Part shown: piece by piece, positions 24,107-32,483 of the stretch | Layout: each line of letters begins with the position of its first letter | Numbering within the stretch: the stretch's first letter is position 1 | NCBI RefSeq assembly: GCF_024295805.1 | Contig: NZ_JANCLX010000035.1 | Coordinates: 35,302-99,301 of the forward strand | Length of the DNA: 64,000 nucleotides | Source: Streptomyces cucumeris | GTDB taxonomy: Bacteria; Actinomycetota; Actinomycetes; Streptomycetales; Streptomycetaceae | Direction: 5' to 3' | Position numbers and translations under genes: made by a program | The notes under the pieces: generated by a model | Told to the model about the DNA's origin: nothing | Database searches by the model: none | What the model saw: only the letters and a program-made list of their open reading frames with translations

Positions 24107-25423
24107 ATGAGACGAATAATCACCGCGACCGCCACCGTCCTCGGCCTGGCGCTGACCGCGACCGCCTGTGGCGGCGGCGACGACGACTCCGCCAAGGGCG
24201 AGCAGAAGCTCAAGGGCCAGACCGTGAACGTGGCGGGGGTCTGGACCGGTGTGGAGATGAAGAACTTCAAGAAGGTGCTGGACGCCTTCTCGGAGAAGAC
24301 CGGCGCCAAGACCAACTTCGTGCCCACCGGTGACAACGTCTCCACCGTCATCGGCAGCAAGATCGAGGGCGGCAAGGCCCCCGACGTGGTGATGGTGCCG
24401 CAGGTCGGCGTGCTCAAGCAGTTCGCCAAGAAGGGCTGGCTCACCCCGCTGTCGAAGAAGGTCGGCGAGAAGGCCGGGGCCACCTTCGCCACCGTGTGGA
24501 AGAAGTACGGCACCGTCGACAACACGTACTACGGCCTGTACTTCAAGGCGACCCACAAGTCCACGGTCTGGTACACCCCGCAGTCGTTCGAGCAGGCCGG
24601 GGTGCAGCCGCCGAAGAGCTACGACGAGATGCTCAAGACGGCCAAGACCGTCTCCGACTCCGGGACGCCCGCCTTCTCCGTCGGCGGCGAGGACGGCTGG
24701 ACCCTCACCGACTGGTTCGAGAACATCTACCTCTCGCAGGCCGGTCCGGAGATGTACGACAAGCTGGCCTCCCACAGCATCCCGTGGACCGACCCCAGCG
24801 TGGTCAAGGCGCTGACCACCCTGGGCAAGCTGTTCGGCGACAAGAACCTGGTCTCCGGGGGCAGCGCGGAGGCGCTGCGCACCGACTTCCCCGAGTCGGT
24901 GGAGAACGTCTTCGGCAGCGAGCCCAAGGCGGGCATGGTCTACGAGGGCGACTTCGTGGGCGGTCTGATCTCCGGCCAGTTCCACAAGAAGCTCGGCGAG
25001 GAAGCCCGGTTCTTCCCCTTCCCCGCGGTGGACGGCAAGAAGGCCCCGGTGGTCAGCGGCGGTGACGCGGCCGTGGTGCTCAAGGCGGGCAAGAACCAGA
25101 AGGCCGCCATGGCGTTCCTGGAGTACCTGGCGAGCCCCGAGGCCGCCGCGGTGTGGGCCGAGGCGGGCGGTTTCGTCTCCCCCAACACCAACCTCAAGCC
25201 CACCGCGTACAAGGACGAGACCACCCGCGCGATCGCCGAATCGCTGGTCGACGCCGGGGACAGTGTCCGGTTCGACATGTCGGACCAGGCCCCGGCCGCC
25301 TTCGGCGGGACCGTGGGCACCGGTGAGTGGAAGATCCTCCAGGACTTCCTGAAGAGCCCGTCGGACGCGAAGGGCACCGCGCGCAAGCTCGAGGCCGCCG
25401 CGGCCAAGGCGTACAAGGACTGA
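24107..25423 (+). CDS. aglE: Alpha-glucoside ABC transporter, substrate-binding lipoprotein
   Basis: 438 residues from ATG 24107, after GAAAGGA. A lipoprotein signal ends TATAC with lipidated C21, followed by a Gly/Asp linker and a family-1 solute-binding fold (VNVAGVWTGVEMKNFKKVLDAFSEKTG, SGGDAAVVLKAGKNQKAAMAFLEYLASPEAA). It should sit on the outer face of the membrane and deliver alpha-glucosides to AglFG. It lies 23 bases after the alpha-glucosidase gene and directly abuts the first permease gene. No ATPase is encoded; Streptomyces sugar systems of this type share the MsiK ATPase. Confidence 0.9.
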   Translation: MRRIITATATVLGLALTATACGGGDDDSAKGEQKLKGQTVNVAGVWTGVEMKNFKKVLDAFSEKTGAKTNFVPTGDNVSTVIGSKIEGGKAPDVVMVPQVGVLKQFAKKGWLTPLSKKVGEKAGATFATVWKKYGTVDNTYYGLYFKATHKSTVWYTPQSFEQAGVQPPKSYDEMLKTAKTVSDSGTPAFSVGGEDGWTLTDWFENIYLSQAGPEMYDKLASHSIPWTDPSVVKALTTLGKLFGDKNLVSGGSAEALRTDFPESVENVFGSEPKAGMVYEGDFVGGLISGQFHKKLGEEARFFPFPAVDGKKAPVVSGGDAAVVLKAGKNQKAAMAFLEYLASPEAAAVWAEAGGFVSPNTNLKPTAYKDETTRAIAESLVDAGDSVRFDMSDQAPAAFGGTVGTGEWKILQDFLKSPSDAKGTARKLEAAAAKAYKD

Positions 25424-26803
25424 GTGCCCGTCATGTCTGCCACTGTCCGCAAGGTGCTGCCCGCGAACGCGGGCAGCACCCCGTCCGGGCCCACGCCCCG
25501 GAGCCGCGCGGCCCGCCGCAGGAAGCTGGTCTCGCTGGGCTTCCTGCTGCCCGCGCTGCTCCTGCTGGGCTCCCTGGTCGCCTATCCCATCCTGTTCTCG
25601 GTCGGGCGCAGCTTCTTCGACGCCTCGGGCGACACCTTCGTCGGTGCCGACAACTACACCGAGATGTTCCAGGACCCGGCGACGACGAAGGCGATCCGCA
25701 ACAGCGCGATCTGGGTCATCGTGGCCCCGGTCCTGCTCACCGGGCTCGGTCTGATCCTCGCGGTGCTCTCCGAGAAGATCCGCTGGGCGACCGCCTTCAA
25801 GCTGCTGATGTTCATGCCGATGGCGATCTCCTTCCTCGCCGCGGGCATCATCTTCCGCGTCGCCTACGAGGCGGACCCCGAGCGGGGTGTGCTGAACGCG
25901 ATGACCGTCGGCGTCCACGACGCCTTCTCCGGGGACACCAAGGGCTATCCGACGGCCCACCCCCAGAACCCGCGGACCATCCCGGCGCAGAAGGACGGTT
26001 CGTACCGCACGGCGAAGTCCGTCTCCCCCGGGGACACGGCCGACCTCGGTCTCGTCGGCGTACCGCCCAAGGACATTCCCAAGGCGGCCAAGCCCGCCGC
26101 CGCGGCGTCCTCGGCCCCCGCGGCCAAGGGCGAGCTGCGCGGTGTGGTCTTCATCGACTTCACCCTCGGCGGCGGTGGCAAGCCGGGCCGCGTCGACCCC
26201 ACCGAACGCGGACTGCCGGGGCTCGCCGTGGAGGCGGTGAAGGGCGGCGAGGTCGTCGCCACCGCCACCACCGGGAACGACGGTACGTACCGCTTCGAGG
26301 ACCTGCCGTCCGGCGACTACCACCTGCAACTGCCCCAGAAGGACTTCGCCGAGGCGTACCAGGGGATCTCCTGGCTGGGCCCCTCACTGATCACCCCCGC
26401 GATCATTGGCGCCTATCTGTGGATCTGGACCGGCTTCTCGATGGTGCTCATCGGCGCGGGGCTGGCCTCGCTGCCGCGTGACGCCCTGGAGGCGGCCCGG
26501 ATGGACGGTGCCAATGAGTGGCAGATCTTCCGGAAGATCACCGTCCCGCTCCTCAGCCCGGTACTGGGCGTGGTCTTCGTGACCACGGTGATCAATGTGA
26601 TGAAGGTCTTCGACCTCGTCTACATCATCGCGCCGGGGCCGGTGCAGCAGGACGCGAGCGTACTGGCCACCCGGATGTGGCTGGTCTCCTTCGGCGGCGG
26701 CAACAACCAGGGTCTCGGCAGCGCGCTCGGCGTTCTGCTGCTGCTGCTGGTGGTCCCCGCCATGGCCCTCAACATCCGTCGCTTCCGCAGGAGCCAGTCA
26801 TGA
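25424..26803 (+). CDS. aglF: Alpha-glucoside ABC permease with inserted beta-sandwich domain
   Basis: 459 residues from GTG 25424 (AAGGA four bases upstream); ATG 25433 is an alternative. An MalF-type permease with helices at about 37-60, 94-115 and 126-148, and further helices from about 320. Its EAA loop, EAARMDGANEWQIF (356-369), docks the ATPase. Between helices, residues about 150-310 form a large insertion: a Pro/Ala linker and a CNA-B/SdrD-like beta-sandwich (237-305: GVVFIDFTLGG, GLPGLAVEAVKG, TTGNDGTYRFEDLPSGDYHL). Topology places it outside the membrane, where it could contact AglE or the sugar. Few sugar permeases carry such a domain. Confidence 0.9.
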   Translation: MPVMSATVRKVLPANAGSTPSGPTPRSRAARRRKLVSLGFLLPALLLLGSLVAYPILFSVGRSFFDASGDTFVGADNYTEMFQDPATTKAIRNSAIWVIVAPVLLTGLGLILAVLSEKIRWATAFKLLMFMPMAISFLAAGIIFRVAYEADPERGVLNAMTVGVHDAFSGDTKGYPTAHPQNPRTIPAQKDGSYRTAKSVSPGDTADLGLVGVPPKDIPKAAKPAAAASSAPAAKGELRGVVFIDFTLGGGGKPGRVDPTERGLPGLAVEAVKGGEVVATATTGNDGTYRFEDLPSGDYHLQLPQKDFAEAYQGISWLGPSLITPAIIGAYLWIWTGFSMVLIGAGLASLPRDALEAARMDGANEWQIFRKITVPLLSPVLGVVFVTTVINVMKVFDLVYIIAPGPVQQDASVLATRMWLVSFGGGNNQGLGSALGVLLLLLVVPAMALNIRRFRRSQS

Positions 26804-27750
26804 CCCTCTCCGACACCGCCGGGCGGGAACCCGGCGCGTCCGCGGCCGCCCCGGCCACGGCGACGCCCGCGAAGACATCCCCCGCTCCCCGCCGGGCCGG
26901 GCGGGGGCCGGCCGCCTGGCTGGCCAAGAAGCTCAGCAACGGGCTCATCCAGGCGTTCCTGCTGCTGATCGGGCTGATCTGGCTCACCCCGGCGGCCGGG
27001 CTCTTCATGTCCTCGCTGCGTTCGGAGGAGGACAACTCCACCTCCGGCTGGTGGAAGGCGTTCACCAGCCCCAGTTCGCTCTCCTTCGACAACTACCAGG
27101 AACTGCTGAAGCAGTCCGACATGGTCCAGGCGTTCTGGAACACGGTGGCGATCTCCGTCCCCGCCACCGTGCTGGTCGTGGTGATCGCCGCGCTGGCCGG
27201 ATACGCCTTCGCCTGGCTGGACTTCCCCGGCCGGGACTGGGTCTTCCTGGTGGTCGTGGCGATGCTGGTGGTGCCGGTGCAGATCGGACTGCTGCCGGTG
27301 TCCAAGCTGTTCGGCTCGCTCGGGCTGTTCGGCTCGATCCCCGGTGTGGTGCTCTTCCACGTCGCCTACGGACTGCCGTTCGCCATCTTCCTGCTCCGCA
27401 ACTACTTCGCGGAGATTCCCCGGGAGATGCTGGAGGCGGCCCGGATGGACGGCGGCACCGAGTGGCGGATCTTCACCCGGCTGGTGCTGCCGCTGGGCCG
27501 CCCGGCCATCGCCAGTCTGACCATCTTCCAGTTCCTGTGGGTCTGGAACGACATGCTGGTCGCGCTGATCTTCGCCGACAACGAGTCGCAGCCGCTGACC
27601 GTGGCGCTGCAGACCCAGACCCGGCAGTTCGGCAGCAACATCGGGGTGCTGGCGCCGGGCGCCTTCCTCTCCCTGATCGTGCCGCTGGTGGTGTTCTTCG
27701 CCTTCCAGAAGCACTTCGTCCAGGGCGTCATGGCGGGGTCGGTGAAGTAA
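26800..27750 (+). CDS. aglG: Alpha-glucoside ABC permease, second subunit
   Basis: 316 residues; the ATG overlaps the aglF stop (ATGA). A MalG-type permease with six predicted helices (about 44-68, 112-140, 147-170, 182-205, 235-260, 280-302) and an EAA loop EAARMDGGTEWRIF. The C-terminal VQGVMAGSVK is characteristic of this permease family. It completes the import pore with AglF. A basic, Ala/Pro-rich N-terminal tail of about 40 residues precedes the first helix. Confidence 0.92.
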   Translation: MTLSDTAGREPGASAAAPATATPAKTSPAPRRAGRGPAAWLAKKLSNGLIQAFLLLIGLIWLTPAAGLFMSSLRSEEDNSTSGWWKAFTSPSSLSFDNYQELLKQSDMVQAFWNTVAISVPATVLVVVIAALAGYAFAWLDFPGRDWVFLVVVAMLVVPVQIGLLPVSKLFGSLGLFGSIPGVVLFHVAYGLPFAIFLLRNYFAEIPREMLEAARMDGGTEWRIFTRLVLPLGRPAIASLTIFQFLWVWNDMLVALIFADNESQPLTVALQTQTRQFGSNIGVLAPGAFLSLIVPLVVFFAFQKHFVQGVMAGSVK

Positions 27751-27769
27751 CCCGGATCTCCGAGACCTC

Positions 27770-28195
27770 TCAGACCTCGACGATCACCGTGAACGGGCCG
27801 TCGTTCGTGAGCGTGACCTTCATGTCCGCTCCGAACCGGCCCGTTTCCACTGTTGCGCCCAGCTCCCGCAGCCGCGCCACGACCTCGTCCACCAGCGGTT
27901 CGGCCACCTCGCCCGGCGCCGCCGCGTTCCAGGTGGGGCGGCGGCCCTTGCGGGCGTCGCCGTAGAGCGTGAACTGGCTGATCACCAGCAGCGGGGCGGC
28001 CAGGTCCGAGCAGGACTTCTCGTCCTCCAGGATCCGCACCGACCACAGTTTGCGGGCGAGCTGGGCCGCCTTCTCGGGGGTGTCGTCATGGGTCACCCCC
28101 ACCAGGACGCACAGCCCCGGGCCGACGACCTCCCCGACCGTCTCGCCGTCCACGACGACGCTCGCCCCGTTCACTCTCTGTACCACAGCACGCAT
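27770..28195 (-). CDS. dtd: D-aminoacyl-tRNA deacylase
   Basis: 141 residues from ATG 28195 (MRAVVQRVNGASV). The family motifs are complete: the N-terminal RAVVQRV, SQFTLYGD in the middle, and the C-terminal motif, here DGPFTVIVEV (commonly NxGPVT). The enzyme hydrolyses D-aminoacyl-tRNAs (and mischarged glycyl-tRNAs) in the cytoplasm. It is convergent with aglG and divergent from rsiG. Confidence 0.95.
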   Translation of the reverse strand: MRAVVQRVNGASVVVDGETVGEVVGPGLCVLVGVTHDDTPEKAAQLARKLWSVRILEDEKSCSDLAAPLLVISQFTLYGDARKGRRPTWNAAAPGEVAEPLVDEVVARLRELGATVETGRFGADMKVTLTNDGPFTVIVEV

Positions 28196-28341
28196 ACGGA
28201 CCATCATGCCGTGCGTCCATCCGGGGCCGAACGGGTGGAGAGCCGCTGCACAGGGTGCACCCACGGTGGCACGATGCGTGCAGGCGGTGCAGGTGGGCAG
28301 GAACTGCGGGAACGACGCACCGCTGGAGGGGACGGACAAAA

Positions 28342-28989
28342 ATGATCACACCGGGCACCGAGCAGCACACGGCCACCGAGGGCCTGCTGCCGCCACGGCC
28401 GCCGAGCCAGCGCGGCGGCCGCCTGGCCGACTCCGTGGCGCTGACCACGAACGCCGCCGCCAACGCCGCCGACACCGGGGCCGCGGGACAGAGCCTGTCC
28501 GGGCTGCGGCTGCCCGAGCTGCGGGCACTGCGCCGCACCGCGCAGCTCGAGGAGGCGGATCTCAGCTATGTGCGCAGGCTGTTGCAGGGACGGATCGACA
28601 TCCTCCGCGCCGAACTGGAGCGCCGCAGCGATCCGGCGCCCCCGGTGGTGCCGGACGCCCCGCCCGCGGCCCTGGTGGAGCTGCTGCCGAAGATCCTCGC
28701 GGACGTCCCGTCCCGGCAGCGCTCCTCCGCCCGCCATGTGACGCTCGGAACCCCGCGGAGCGCGGAGTACGAGCGGCTGGCGGAGGAGATGCTCGCCGAG
28801 GTGGGCCTGTCCGACCCGGGGGCCCGCACCGATGAGGAACTGCACGGCGCGATGGGCCGCCTGGTCGGGTACGAGCAGCAGGTCTCCCGGCGTCGGCAGG
28901 AGCTCCAGCGCACCGCCGACGGCTGCAGTGCGGAGATCGCCCGCCGGTACCGCGAGGGAGAAGCGCAGGTGGACGATCTGCTCGGCTAG
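28342..28989 (+). CDS. rsiG: RsiG, c-di-GMP-dependent anti-sigma factor
   Basis: 215 residues. Two copies of the RsiG signature E-x3-S-x2-R-x3-Q-x3-D are present: E71/S75/R78/Q82/D86 and E178/S182/R185/Q189/D193, each in a predicted antiparallel helix. In Streptomyces, RsiG loaded with c-di-GMP holds the sporulation sigma factor WhiG inactive. The N-terminal 50 residues are Ala/Thr/Pro-rich and look disordered. Start ATG 28342 follows GGAGGGG at a rather long spacing. The TAG stop lies within the outer part of the inverted repeat of a MITE-like element, so the extreme C-terminus may have been set by its insertion. Confidence 0.93.
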   Translation: MITPGTEQHTATEGLLPPRPPSQRGGRLADSVALTTNAAANAADTGAAGQSLSGLRLPELRALRRTAQLEEADLSYVRRLLQGRIDILRAELERRSDPAPPVVPDAPPAALVELLPKILADVPSRQRSSARHVTLGTPRSAEYERLAEEMLAEVGLSDPGARTDEELHGAMGRLVGYEQQVSRRRQELQRTADGCSAEIARRYREGEAQVDDLLG

Positions 28990-29182
28990 GGCGTGTCCGC
29001 AAAGTCCCGCCGGGCCCGCGACGCCTGGCACGCACGCTCGCTGCGTTGTCGGGATCATCCGAGTAGGCCCACTACGAGGACGACCCTCCGCCTTGCGATC
29101 GCACGCTCCCCCGGCTACCGCCGGGAGGTGCCCCCTGACGCCGCGGGCTGATCCGACGCGACTTTGCGGACACGCCCTGGCC
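28984..29182. mobile_element. MITE-like element with 18-base perfect terminal inverted repeats
   Basis: GGGCGTGTCCGCAAAGTC at 28989-29006 is perfectly repeated in inverse at 29160-29177; including flanks, 23 of 24 bases match (28984-29007 region). The element is about 190-199 bases, encodes no ORF of note, and contains a reverse copy of the hairpin repeat seen upstream of glnR. Size, ends and lack of coding capacity fit a miniature inverted-repeat element mobilised by an IS transposase in trans. The family is not identifiable by eye, and no clear target duplication is visible. Confidence 0.7.
29105..29136. repeat. Short palindromic intergenic repeat, copy 2
   Basis: Reverse-orientation relative of the repeat at 4554-4585: its complement reads AGGGGGCACCTCCC, a variable loop, then GGGGGAG. 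It is embedded in the MITE-like element. Confidence 0.6.
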
Positions 29183-29266
29183 CTGTCCTGGGCACGGGGT
29201 CCCGGGCGGCGACGGGGCGGGAAAATCCGCGTGCGCCCGGGAAAGGCGTACGCCTAGCGTGCCCCC

Positions 29267-30511
29267 ATGGCCATCGAGATCCGCACCCCGCTCGCCGACA
29301 CCGATCTGACCTCCTGGAGCCGCGGGCTCAACACCGGCTTCCTCCGGCCGCCGGAGGTGTCCGAGGAGGAGGTGGCACTGCGCCGGTCACAGGTGGATCC
29401 GGACCGGGTGCAGGGGGTGTACGACGGGGGCCGCTGTGTCGCCACCTTCCGCAGCTTCGCGCAGCGGCTGACGGCGGTCGGCGGCGCCGGGGTACCGGCC
29501 GGCGCGATCAGCAATGTGACCGTCTCCCCCACCCATCGCCGCCGCGGGCTGCTCAGCCGGATGATGGACCGCGACCTGCGGGCGGCCAAGGAGCGGGGCG
29601 AGGTGGTGGCCAGTCTGATCGCCGCCGAGTACCCGATCTACGGACGGTACGGCTTCGGCCCGGCCACCTGGGTCACCGAATGGCGGGTGGATGTGGCGCG
29701 GGCCGGTCTGGACCCGCGGTACTCCGGACCCGCGGACGGCGGCCGGGTCGACTTCGCCGACGGTGACGAGGTGCGGAAGCTCGGCCCCGCGCTGCACGAG
29801 CGGCTGCGCGCCGGGACGCACGGTGTGATCGACCGGTCCGAGCTCTGGTGGCGGGTCAACACCGGCCTCCATCCCTCCCCGGGCCACCCCTGGAAGGAAC
29901 CGTTCTACGCGGTGTACCGGTCCGCCGAGGGCACCGTGGAGGGGTTGCTCGTCTACTCCGCCGATGACCGCTGGGAGGGCAAGCGGCCGCGGAACACCGC
30001 GACCGTCCGCGATCTGATCGCGGTCACCCCGGCCGCCGAACGCGCCCTGTGGCACTTCCTGTTGTCCATCGACTGGGTCACCTGCGTCGACACCGGGCTG
30101 CGCGCCCCGGACGACCTTCTGCCGCTGCTGCTCGGCGATCCACGCGCCGCGCGGGTCACCACCCACGCCGACTTCCTGTGGCTGCGCCCGCTGGACGTAC
30201 CCCGGCTGCTGACCTCCCGCGGCTACCCGGCCGACGGCTCCCTCGTCCTCGATGTGCACGACCGGGCCGGGCTCGCGGGCGGACGCTTCGCCCTGGAGGC
30301 GGGCCCGGACGGCGCCACCTGTGTGCCGACCACCCGCTCCGCCGATCTGACCTTGGACATCGCCGAGTTGGGCACCCTGTGGCTGGGTGATGAGTCGACG
30401 GTACGGCTGGCGGCGCTGGGCCGGGTGGCCGAGGAGCGCGCGGGCGCGGTGGCACTGGCGGACCGGCTGCTGCAGGCGGGCCGCCGCCCCTGGTGCCCCG
30501 ACGTCTTCTGA
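29267..30511 (+). CDS. Eis-like GNAT N-acetyltransferase
   Basis: 414 residues. Tandem GNAT domains (the first with acetyl-CoA loop VSPTHRRRGLLSRMM, about 86-100) and a C-terminal sterol-carrier-protein-2-like domain (about 310-414) ending in a free Phe carboxylate (DVF). This matches the Eis family, in which the C-terminal carboxylate serves as catalytic base. Mycobacterial Eis acetylates aminoglycosides and other amines; the substrate here is unknown. A TAGCGT hexamer five bases before the ATG and no ribosome site suggest a leaderless message. The gene starts about 85 bases after the MITE-like element. Confidence 0.9.
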   Translation: MAIEIRTPLADTDLTSWSRGLNTGFLRPPEVSEEEVALRRSQVDPDRVQGVYDGGRCVATFRSFAQRLTAVGGAGVPAGAISNVTVSPTHRRRGLLSRMMDRDLRAAKERGEVVASLIAAEYPIYGRYGFGPATWVTEWRVDVARAGLDPRYSGPADGGRVDFADGDEVRKLGPALHERLRAGTHGVIDRSELWWRVNTGLHPSPGHPWKEPFYAVYRSAEGTVEGLLVYSADDRWEGKRPRNTATVRDLIAVTPAAERALWHFLLSIDWVTCVDTGLRAPDDLLPLLLGDPRAARVTTHADFLWLRPLDVPRLLTSRGYPADGSLVLDVHDRAGLAGGRFALEAGPDGATCVPTTRSADLTLDIAELGTLWLGDESTVRLAALGRVAEERAGAVALADRLLQAGRRPWCPDVF

Positions 30512-30546
30512 GGGCGCCTCCGGGAGCAGGGTCAACCCCTGTGGGA

Positions 30547-31005
30547 TCAGCCGGACTTGAGGAACCGGTGCGGACCCGAGCCCTGCTCGGCCATCTGGTC
30601 GTAGGGGTTGGCCAGTGCGCACTTGTCGATCGACAGACAGCCGCAGCCGATGCAGTCGGTGAGGTGGTCGCGCAGGTTCTCCAACTGCTCGATGCGCTCG
30701 GAGAGGTCCGCGCGCCAGCACTCCGAGATCCGGGCCCAGTCCTCCTTGCTGAGCACATGGTCCTCGGGGAAGAGCGCGAGCACCTCCCGGATCCGGGCCA
30801 GCGGGATGCCGACCCGCTGCGAGGAGCGGACGAAGGCGACGCGGCGCAGTGTGTCACGGGTGTAGCGACGCTGGTTGCCGCTGGTACGGCGACTGTGGAT
30901 CAGCCCCTCGCGCTCGTAGAAGCGCAGCGCCGAGGCCGGGACCCCGCTGCGCCGGGAGAGATCGCCGACCGTGAGCTCATGGGTCTTCCAGGTCAGTTGC
31001 GTCAT
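30547..31005 (-). CDS. soxR: Redox-sensing MerR-family regulator SoxR
   Basis: 152 residues. A MerR winged helix-turn-helix (about 10-80: TVGDLSRRSGVPASALRFYEREGLI), a dimerisation helix, and the SoxR-specific [2Fe-2S] motif C-x2-C-x-C-x5-C in CIGCGCLSIDKC (about 119-130). In Streptomyces SoxR responds to redox-active pigments rather than superoxide itself. It is divergent from a flavin reductase across a 52-base gap with a SoxR box. On the minus strand a TACTCT hexamer lies seven bases before the ATG, so soxR too is probably leaderless. Confidence 0.96.
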   Translation of the reverse strand: MTQLTWKTHELTVGDLSRRSGVPASALRFYEREGLIHSRRTSGNQRRYTRDTLRRVAFVRSSQRVGIPLARIREVLALFPEDHVLSKEDWARISECWRADLSERIEQLENLRDHLTDCIGCGCLSIDKCALANPYDQMAEQGSGPHRFLKSG

Positions 31006-31020
31006 ACTGCCGAGAGTAGC

Positions 31021-31051
31021 TTGACTTCAACTTAAGTTTAAGTCCGAGGCT
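31021..31051 (+). promoter_or_regulatory. SoxR box within a long-spacer promoter
   Basis: The dyad GACTTCAACTT / AAGTTTAAGTC (31023-31044) has one mismatched pair in two 11-base arms. It lies between and over a -35-like TTGACT (31021-31026) and a -10-like GAGGCT (31046-31051) separated by 19 bases, the over-long spacing used by MerR/SoxR activators. The -10 lies six bases before the ATG of the flavin reductase gene. Confidence 0.8.
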
Positions 31052-31057
31052 CTTCCC

Positions 31058-31684
31058 ATGACCTCACAGACCGCGGTCTCCACCGCTTCCAGCAGCACCA
31101 CCGGCACCGCTCCGCTCCGCCTCGCCGTCGTCGTGGGCAGCACCCGCGAGGGACGCTTCGGGCCGAAGGTCGCGCGGTGGTTCACCGAGCGCGCCGCGCT
31201 CCGGGACGACATGGACGTCGAGGTGATCGACCTGGCCGACACCCCGCTGCCCTTCGACCTCACCCATACCCCCGGCCCCGAGGAGAGCCGGGCCCTTCAG
31301 GCGGTGAGCCCACGGCTGGACGCGGCCGACGCGTACGCCGTGATCACCCCCGAGTACAACCACAGCTACCCGGCCGCCCTGAAGAACGCGATCGACTGGC
31401 ACTACAGCCAGTGGCGGGCCAAGCCCGTCGGTTTCGTCTCCTACGGCGGGATCTCCGGCGGACTGCGCGCGGTCGAACATCTGCGGCCGGTCTTCGCCGA
31501 GGTCCACGCGGTCACCGTGCGCGACTCGGTCAGCTTCCACAACGCCTGGGACCTGTTCGGCCCGGAGGGGCGGCTGACGGACTCCGCCGCCGCGGACAAG
31601 GCGGCCACCACCATGCTCGACCAGCTCCACTGGTGGGGCCGTGCCCTGCGCACCGCCCGCGAGACCAGCCCCTACGGCGGCTGA
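31058..31684 (+). CDS. NADPH-dependent FMN reductase, probable SoxR target
   Basis: 208 residues of the NADPH-FMN-reductase/flavodoxin-like family: phosphate-binding loop GSTREGRFG (about 28-36) and PEYNHSYPAALKNAIDW. Such enzymes reduce flavin or quinones with NADPH; S. coelicolor SoxR controls a comparable NADPH-dependent FMN reductase gene. Here it is divergent from soxR and behind a SoxR box, so induction by redox-cycling compounds is expected. No Shine-Dalgarno sequence precedes the ATG, consistent with a leaderless transcript. Confidence 0.92.
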   Translation: MTSQTAVSTASSSTTGTAPLRLAVVVGSTREGRFGPKVARWFTERAALRDDMDVEVIDLADTPLPFDLTHTPGPEESRALQAVSPRLDAADAYAVITPEYNHSYPAALKNAIDWHYSQWRAKPVGFVSYGGISGGLRAVEHLRPVFAEVHAVTVRDSVSFHNAWDLFGPEGRLTDSAAADKAATTMLDQLHWWGRALRTARETSPYGG

Positions 31685-31739
31685 TCCCGCGCGTCGGCCC
31701 GGCCGGTGGGACGCCCCGCGCGCCCCACCGGCCACGCCC

Positions 31740-32483
31740 TCATGCCGTACGGCGCCGGAAGAGCACCCCGGACAGGGCGACCGCCACCGCCAGGATGGCG
31801 CCGCACCAGACCAGGGCCTGCCAGGCGCTGTCTCCGGCCGGCCGGTCCAGCAGCAGCGCCCGGAGGGTCTCGATCACCGGGGTGACGGGCTGGTGCTGCG
31901 CGAAGCCGTGCAGCCAGCCGGGCATGGTGTCGATGGGGACGAACGCGCTGCTGGGATAGGGCAGGAACATCATCAGGAAGGTGAATCCACCCGCCGCCTC
32001 CGGCGATCTGGCGATCAGCCCGAAACAGGCCGACAGCCAGGAGATGGTGAGGATGAACAGCAGCAGGATCCCCGCCACCGCCAGCCACGCCGGCGGACCC
32101 GCGGCCGGCCGGAAGCCGATCAGGAAGGCGACCCCGAAGACGATGGCGGTCGCGACGGCGTTGCGCAGCACGCTCGCGGCCACATGGCCCGCCACGATCG
32201 CGGTGCCGCCGACGTCCAGCGAGCGGAAGCGGTCGATGATGCCGCCCGTCATGTCGTGGGTGACGGTGACCGCGGTGTTGGCCGAGCCGAAGCCCGCGCA
32301 CAGCAGCATCACCCCGGGGACCACATAGGTGACGTACTCCGTACCGGTGTCGATGGCCCCGCCGAAGAAGTAGACGAAGACCAGCATCAGCATCACGGGC
32401 AGCAGCATCGCGGTGAGCACCGCGTCGAGATTGCGCCTGCTCAGCCGGATGGCCCGGCCGGTGAGGACGATCGCGTCAGACAC
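31740..32483 (-). CDS. ABC-2 type permease, DrrB-like
   Basis: 247 residues, GTG start 32483 placed after AAGGAGTCCACCC and overlapping the ATPase gene by eight bases. Six hydrophobic helices with the ABC2 family pattern (RRNLDAVLTAMLLPVMLMLVFVYFFGGAI near the N-terminus). With the adjacent ATPase it forms a daunorubicin-resistance-type exporter. Substrate unknown; the TetR gene divergent from the pair probably senses it. Confidence 0.92.
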   Translation of the reverse strand: MSDAIVLTGRAIRLSRRNLDAVLTAMLLPVMLMLVFVYFFGGAIDTGTEYVTYVVPGVMLLCAGFGSANTAVTVTHDMTGGIIDRFRSLDVGGTAIVAGHVAASVLRNAVATAIVFGVAFLIGFRPAAGPPAWLAVAGILLLFILTISWLSACFGLIARSPEAAGGFTFLMMFLPYPSSAFVPIDTMPGWLHGFAQHQPVTPVIETLRALLLDRPAGDSAWQALVWCGAILAVAVALSGVLFRRRTA

